A stretch of DNA of 64,000 bases, taken from contig NZ_JAHDTI010000010.1 in assembly GCF_018531495.1 (NCBI RefSeq), forward strand, positions 496,001 to 560,000, written 5' to 3'. This document shows positions 59,462 through 64,000 of this stretch, piece by piece; within the stretch, counting starts at the first letter, position 1, and the number at the start of each line of letters is the position of its first letter. Under the pieces are notes generated by a model, which saw only the letters and a program-made list of their open reading frames with translations, was not told where the DNA came from and searched no databases. The position numbers were made by a program, and so were the translations under genes. The DNA is from Nonomuraea sediminis (GTDB lineage Bacteria; Actinomycetota; Actinomycetes; Streptosporangiales; Streptosporangiaceae).

Positions 59462-61063
59462 ATGGACATTGTCTATCGAGGTGGGCGGGTCTTCGCCGCC
59501 GCCGGGTTCGCCGAGGCCGTGCTGGTGCGCGACGGCGTGATCGCCGCCGTCGGATCGGAGAGCGAGATCGTCCGGCAGGCCGCCACGCACGACGTGGTGG
59601 ACCTCGACGGCGGGTTGCTGGTGCCCGGGTTCACCGACGCGCACATCCACCCCGTGCAGGCAGGCTTGGAGCGCGCCAAGTGTGATTTGTCCGACATTTA
59701 TGGACTTGAGGCTTATCTGGCGAAGATCGCTGACTATGCCGCTCAGCATGGTGACAAGGACTGGATCGACGGCGGCGGCTGGGACATGTCGGCCTTCCCC
59801 GGCGGGCTGCCGCACCGCTCCCAGCTGGACTTCCTGGACAGGCCCGCGTACCTGATCCAGCGCGACCACCACGCCGCCTGGGTCAACACCCGCGCGCTCG
59901 AGCTGGCCGGCATCACCGCGGGCACTCCCGACCCGGTCGACGGCCGGATCGAGCGTGACCCCGACGGGACGCCGAGCGGGGTGCTGCACGAGGGCGCGAT
60001 GGACCTGGTCGGCCTGCTCACCCCGCGCCCCACCGCGCAGGACCTGGACGACGCGCTGGTCGAGGCCCAGCGGCACCTGTTCTCGCTGGGCATCACCGGC
60101 TGGCAGGACGCCATCGTGGGCTCCTACGCCGGCTCCGACGACCAGCTGCCCACCTACCTGTCGGCGGCCGGGTCGGGCAGGCTGGTGGCGCGGGCCGTGG
60201 GCGCGCTGTGGTGGGACAGGACGCGCGGCCTCGACCAGATCGACGAGCTGCTCGAGCGGCGGGCGCGGGCCGAGGGCCTGGATCGCTTCCGCGCCGACTC
60301 GATCAAGATCATGCAGGACGGCATCACCGAGAACTTCACCGCCGCCACGCTCGAGCCGTACTGCAGGTGCGGCGGCACCGGCCTGTCGTACGTCGACCCG
60401 GGCAAGCTGAAGGAGTACGTGGCCGAGCTGGACCGGCTCGGCTTCCAGGTGCACTTCCACGCGATCGGCGAGCGCGCGGTCCGCGAGGCGCTGGACAGCT
60501 TCACGGGGACGAACCCCGGCAACCGCCACCACATCGCGCACCTGCAGATCATCGAGCCGTCGGACGTGCCGCGCTTCGCCGAGCTGGGCGTCACGGCGAA
60601 CCTGCAGCCGCTGTGGGCCACCCACCACGCGCAGATGGACGAGCTGACGCTGCCCTTCCTCGGCGAGCCGCGCTCGTCCTGGCAGTACCCCTTCGCCGAC
60701 CTGCAGCGCGCAGGCACCCGTTTCTGCGCGGGCAGCGACTGGCCCGTCTCGGACGCCGACCCGCTGCAGGGCATGCACGTCGCGGTCAACCGCACCGAGC
60801 CCGGCGGCTCCGTGCACGCCTCCTACCCCACGGCCCAGGAGCCGTTCCTGCCCGAGCAGCGGATCGACCTGGCCACCGCGCTGACCGCCTACACGGCGGG
60901 CTCGGCCTGGATCAACCGCTCCCCCGCCGGGATCATCGAGCCGGGCCGGCCCGCCGACCTGGTGGTCCTGGATCGCGACCCGTTCGCGCTGCCGCTGGGC
61001 GACATCTGGACGACGAAGGTGCGGATGACGTTCGTGGACGGGAAGATCGTCCACGAGGTGTAA
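59462..61063 (+). CDS. Amidohydrolase family 3 protein
   Basis: A 533-residue metal-dependent hydrolase of the YtcJ-like amidohydrolase 3 family. DAHIHP carries the first metal ligands, HFHAIGERAV and HIAHLQII the next, and FCAGSDWPVS the final Asp. No N-terminal signal is seen, so it is cytoplasmic. GAGGAG is 5 nt before the ATG. The substrate is unknown; relatives act on N-substituted formamides and amides. A short patch near 59690-59760 is visibly less GC-rich than the rest. Confidence 0.92.
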   Translation: MDIVYRGGRVFAAAGFAEAVLVRDGVIAAVGSESEIVRQAATHDVVDLDGGLLVPGFTDAHIHPVQAGLERAKCDLSDIYGLEAYLAKIADYAAQHGDKDWIDGGGWDMSAFPGGLPHRSQLDFLDRPAYLIQRDHHAAWVNTRALELAGITAGTPDPVDGRIERDPDGTPSGVLHEGAMDLVGLLTPRPTAQDLDDALVEAQRHLFSLGITGWQDAIVGSYAGSDDQLPTYLSAAGSGRLVARAVGALWWDRTRGLDQIDELLERRARAEGLDRFRADSIKIMQDGITENFTAATLEPYCRCGGTGLSYVDPGKLKEYVAELDRLGFQVHFHAIGERAVREALDSFTGTNPGNRHHIAHLQIIEPSDVPRFAELGVTANLQPLWATHHAQMDELTLPFLGEPRSSWQYPFADLQRAGTRFCAGSDWPVSDADPLQGMHVAVNRTEPGGSVHASYPTAQEPFLPEQRIDLATALTAYTAGSAWINRSPAGIIEPGRPADLVVLDRDPFALPLGDIWTTKVRMTFVDGKIVHEV

Positions 61064-61071
61064 TTGACCCT

Positions 61072-61797
61072 GTGCCGTTATCACGGGGGAAGAGGGTCGT
61101 GGTCGTCGACGATGACGACATCAGCCGCACCGGAATCGTCCATATCCTGACCGAGACGCCCGGCCTGGAGGTGCTGGCCGGGCTCGACCATCGCACCGCC
61201 GCCACCTGGCCCGGCTGGGCCGAGGTGGACGTGGCCGTCGTCGACGCCGCCGACGAGCGCCGGGGCGACGACCAGTTCCCCGGCGTGGCCGTCGTCCAGG
61301 CGATCCGTCAGGTCAACGGCCACGCCACCGTGATCGTCCTGACCGGCCACTTCCTGGACGGCGCCGTCCGCCGGCGGATGCGCGAGGCCAGGGCCGACTA
61401 CTTCTACCACCGCAGCCAGCTCAGCGACGCGGCCAGGCTGCGGGCCACCGTGCTCGACCCCGCGGGCAGCGTCCCCGAGCCGCTCGATCCCGAGGAGGAG
61501 ATCAGGCACGGCATCTCCGCGCACAGTAGGGTCAACGCCGCCGTCGCCTACGCCCTGGCGCAGGACCTGCCCGCCAAGCTGCGCGAGCGCGCCAACCCGC
61601 GCTCGCGCGCCTGGGAGCGGCTGCGCAGGGAGTTCAACCAGCAGGCCAGGCTGGCCGCCATGACCTCCGACGGTCGCGTTCCCGACCGCCCGCAGGACCT
61701 GCCGTCGCTGCCGCAGATCTCCCGCTTCCTGGCCTGGGCGACCCGCGTGAAGACGCGCGGCCTGGACTCTGACGGGTCCCGCGGCCTCGATGACTGA
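61072..61797 (+). CDS. Atypical REC-domain regulator
   Basis: A 241-residue protein with an N-terminal receiver domain. The acidic pocket is VVVVDDDDIS (13-16), the phosphoacceptor D58 in DVAVVDAAD, and the switch threonine T91 in VIVLTGH. The conserved lysine position reads YFYHRSQ, so Lys appears to be missing. The C-terminal 110 residues form no HTH I recognise. The GTG start gives TTA as codon 3. Its stop overlaps the next gene by 8 bp, so the two are probably partners. Confidence 0.8.
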   Translation: MPLSRGKRVVVVDDDDISRTGIVHILTETPGLEVLAGLDHRTAATWPGWAEVDVAVVDAADERRGDDQFPGVAVVQAIRQVNGHATVIVLTGHFLDGAVRRRMREARADYFYHRSQLSDAARLRATVLDPAGSVPEPLDPEEEIRHGISAHSRVNAAVAYALAQDLPAKLRERANPRSRAWERLRREFNQQARLAAMTSDGRVPDRPQDLPSLPQISRFLAWATRVKTRGLDSDGSRGLDD

Positions 61798-63520
61798 TCC
61801 GCGACCATCACTGCGCATCTCACGCGCGGCGACGCGGGCCAAAGCGTTCACCGCCACCCGCTTGTTCCTCAATCTGCGCCTGGCCTCGCGGGTGACGGTC
61901 GGCATGTCGGCGGCCACGACCGGCCGCCCCTGGCTCGCGGTCGCGGCCTTCGCCTGCGTCCTGTACGACGTGCTCTACTACCTGGCGCTCCGGCGCGGCC
62001 TGCGCATCCCGCTCCCGGTACGGCTGGCGCTGGACGCCGCCGACGTGAGCCTCTGGTCGGTGCTGTACGGCGCCCCGCTCGACGCGCCCGCCCTGGTGGC
62101 CGGGCCCCTGGCCTTCGAGATGGCCCTGATGCACGGCGCGACCGGCCTGCGGGTACCCCTGGCAGTGTGCGTGGCGGCCAATGCCGCGCTGCTGGCCACC
62201 GGCGCGCCGCTGAGCCCTGCTCCGCTGTTGTGGCCGGGCTTCAGCGCGGTCTGCGGCCTGTTGTTCGACCGCTACCTGGAGGCCAGGCTCCGCCAACGGC
62301 TGCGCACCGCCGAGGCGGAACGCCAGGCCGCGAGGAGCCAGGCCGAGCTGGCCGGGCGGCACAGCGTCGCCGTCGGCGCCGACACCGTCGTCGACCTGCT
62401 CACCCGCACCTGGCCGCTGCTGGCCGTGCCTGGCAAGTCGACCGCCTCCCCGCTGTCGGCCTGGCGCCAACGGCTGTCGGAGGAGACGGCCGACCACGCC
62501 GAGTACCTGGCGGTGGCGCTGCTGCGCTGGGAGCAGCGCCACAACCTGGCCAGCCCCGATCTGTCGCGCGACGTCGAGTTCCGGCCCGCCGGCGGCTGCT
62601 CGTCGCTGCTGCTCACCCCGCACCAGGTCGGCGTCCTGGAAGAGCTCCTGGTACGGCTGGCGCCCACCGGGATCGTGACGGTGACCGTACCCCGCCCCAG
62701 GCCGCTCGGACTGCGGCAGGACCTGCACCTCGGCGACCGGGCCGTGAGCCTGCCCGCCGACGAGCGCCCGCACACCCCGCCCTTCGACCCCGGGCCCGCC
62801 ATGATCGGCCTGGGCGCGATCGGCTCGCTCAGCCACGCCTACCCCGACATGGACGGGGTGCCGCTGCCGCTGGCGCTCGGCCTGACCGCGAGCGGGCTGG
62901 CGGTCGCCTGGTGGGCGCACCGGCGGGTGATGGTCCAGGGCACCTCCGCCCACGGCGTCGTGCTGGCGGCAGCGCTGGGCTTCGGCGCGGTGGACGCGCT
63001 GGTGTCCACGGCGTTCATGCGGACCCTGGAGTCCGGGGGGTTGACGCGCCTGCCGTACCTGCACTTCCTGCTCTTCGCCGGGCCGCTGGCGGTCATGTAC
63101 CTGCGGGACCTCAGCGTGGCGCGGCGCTGGGGCACGCTGGCGGCGACGGGCGCGATCCTGGCGGTCTGCACGGCACTGCTGCCGGTGCCCCTGCACCTGG
63201 CGGACGTGACCGCCCTGTCGTGGCCGCTGGCCTTCACCGCCGGGGCGTCGAGCCTGCGCGACCTGCTCGACGAGGACAACTCCGGCTTCGACGAGGAGCT
63301 GGCCAGGGCGCGGGCCGCCGCGGTCAGCGAGGGCTACCGCGGCGGGCGCGCCGACGTCCTCCTGCTGGTGCGGGAGGCGGCTGAGGAGGCCAGGCGGCGG
63401 CTGGCGCAGGATCGGGCGGCGCTCAACCCGGTTTTCCTGCCGGAGATCGAGCGCCGCCTCACCGAGGTCGACCACCGCCTGGCCACCCTTCAGCGGGTCA
63501 CACCGGGCAGGCCTGCTTGA
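61790..63520 (+). CDS. Kinase-like membrane protein with two membrane regions
   Basis: A 576-residue protein. An N-terminal membrane block (about residues 40-165) precedes a coiled coil (RLRQRLRTAEAERQAARSQAELAGRHSVAVG) like the dimerisation helix of NarL-partner histidine kinases with a candidate His. A region of about 130 residues follows with a weak HATPase-like stretch (LLTPHQVGVLEELLVRLAP) but no G-boxes. A second membrane block (about 330-480) and a soluble tail follow. It probably forms a degenerate sensor with the REC protein it overlaps. The 23 bp at its end overlap a convergent gene. Confidence 0.75.
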   Translation: MTDPRPSLRISRAATRAKAFTATRLFLNLRLASRVTVGMSAATTGRPWLAVAAFACVLYDVLYYLALRRGLRIPLPVRLALDAADVSLWSVLYGAPLDAPALVAGPLAFEMALMHGATGLRVPLAVCVAANAALLATGAPLSPAPLLWPGFSAVCGLLFDRYLEARLRQRLRTAEAERQAARSQAELAGRHSVAVGADTVVDLLTRTWPLLAVPGKSTASPLSAWRQRLSEETADHAEYLAVALLRWEQRHNLASPDLSRDVEFRPAGGCSSLLLTPHQVGVLEELLVRLAPTGIVTVTVPRPRPLGLRQDLHLGDRAVSLPADERPHTPPFDPGPAMIGLGAIGSLSHAYPDMDGVPLPLALGLTASGLAVAWWAHRRVMVQGTSAHGVVLAAALGFGAVDALVSTAFMRTLESGGLTRLPYLHFLLFAGPLAVMYLRDLSVARRWGTLAATGAILAVCTALLPVPLHLADVTALSWPLAFTAGASSLRDLLDEDNSGFDEELARARAAAVSEGYRGGRADVLLLVREAAEEARRRLAQDRAALNPVFLPEIERRLTEVDHRLATLQRVTPGRPA

Positions 63521-63998
63521 TGCCGTTCTCCCTGAGCATGCCCCAGCCGATCTGGGTGCCCGTCTCATCGTTGGCGTCGGTGAAGGTGATGCTGTTCACG
63601 TTCGTGGCGCCCATCAGGTAATGCCACCCTTCCCTGGGACCTTCGTCGAGTGTCATCCCGGAGGTGCCGTACCTGCCCTGGTCGAACTTGAACTTGATCG
63701 AGCCTGTTGCGTGGCCACGCGGAACGTAGAAGTAGAAGTGACACATCTGGCGGAGAGTCTTCACCGCGTAGGTCACCTCGACGCAGGCGTGGCCGCCGTT
63801 GGAGTTGGTGTAGCCGATCAACTCGCCGTAGGCGTCCCTGGTCTCGAACCACTGTCGCGATCCCGGGCACGCGGCCGTCTTGTTCTCCCAGGTGATAACG
63901 CCCGCTCCCGTGAAGTAGTACTGGGTGCGCGGCTCGGCGGATGCCGGGGACGCCGCGAGCAGGCCGGCCAGCAGGCCCGTTACGGCCCCCGCGGCCAT
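63498..63998 (-). CDS. Secreted protein of unknown function, probably cut by window edge
   Basis: Up to 166 residues are visible from an ATG at 63998. The first 22 form the hydrophobic end of a signal peptide with cleavage near SPASA-EP, but no basic n-region is seen, so the true start probably lies beyond the window. The mature part of about 145 residues has four cysteines (AACPGS, HACVEV, QMCHFY and the C-terminal ACPV) and many aromatics. No family was recognised. Confidence 0.7.
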   Translation of the reverse strand: MAAGAVTGLLAGLLAASPASAEPRTQYYFTGAGVITWENKTAACPGSRQWFETRDAYGELIGYTNSNGGHACVEVTYAVKTLRQMCHFYFYVPRGHATGSIKFKFDQGRYGTSGMTLDEGPREGWHYLMGATNVNSITFTDANDETGTQIGWGMLRENGIKQACPV

Positions 63999-64000
63999 GA

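Noticed and set aside
1..64000. tRNA, rRNA, CRISPR, phage attachment sites or insertion sequences
   Set aside because: No GGTTCRANYCC arms in a cloverleaf context, no regular spacer-repeat array, no transposase or integrase motifs were seen by eye. A tRNA and ISfinder-type scan would be needed to be sure.

Overview
The window is 64 kb of very GC-rich DNA with dense, tightly overlapping genes, GTG and TTG starts, and many starts that look leaderless. This points to an actinobacterium. Gene content (HisG/HisE, the SufR-B-D-Rieske-C-S-U-T operon, ctaA, ctaB, tkt-tal-pgi-zwf-opcA-pgl with OpcA) fits the order Streptosporangiales, perhaps something like Nonomuraea. The family-level guess is inference only. 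No rRNA, tRNA, CRISPR array, integrase or transposase was seen.

Layout. 1-861: end of a class V aminotransferase. 866-4222 (-): an ABC exporter with its own histidine kinase and response regulator, joined by start/stop overlaps. 4292-4942: a Tat-type secreted beta-carbonic anhydrase. 4986-6150: hisG and hisE. 6378-8234: a DEAD-box RNA helicase with an arginine-rich repeat tail. 8544-14882 (-): the complete SUF Fe-S assembly operon sufR-B-D-(Rieske)-C-S-U-T, with an IdeR/DtxR-like iron box upstream. 14965-17059: a Bcr/CflA-type efflux pump and a two-domain VOC protein. 17198-18867: an ABC exporter pair. 19031-20992: a DMT exporter and a methyltransferase.

20998-36206 (-): the most interesting region, a run of 15 genes on one strand. 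It encodes a dipeptide/oligopeptide ABC importer, a proline-iminopeptidase-like hydrolase, a secreted M6-like zinc protease, a three-subunit flavin/Fe-S dehydrogenase of the D-hydroxyproline type, a DapA-family deaminase, two proline racemase/hydroxyproline epimerase superfamily proteins, an ornithine-cyclodeaminase-family reductase and a GntR regulator. A divergent LysR gene with a near-ideal LysR box stands at the head. Together this reads as a self-contained locus for digesting collagen- or extensin-like proteins, importing the peptides, trimming them and catabolising hydroxyproline and proline derivatives.

37268-53303: heme A synthase, a SanA-like protein, a 1112-residue secreted subtilase with three TTA codons among its first 11 codons, a PrsW-like membrane protease, heme O synthase (ctaB), and the pentose-phosphate operon tkt-tal-pgi-zwf-opcA-pgl. 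53307-63998: adenosine deaminase, a methyltransferase, a TetR/SDR pair with two adjacent perfect palindromes upstream, a coiled-coil protein, a stand-alone Clp-N protein, an ACT-GNAT fusion, an amidohydrolase, an unusual REC protein overlapping a kinase-like membrane protein, and a secreted protein cut by the window edge.

The core order suf / ABC pair / ctaA / ctaB / tkt-tal-zwf-opcA-pgl is conserved in actinobacteria, for example around Rv1445c-Rv1466 of Mycobacterium tuberculosis (recalled). Here that block is split by the hydroxyproline/peptide island and by the protease genes, which suggests insertions into a conserved backbone.
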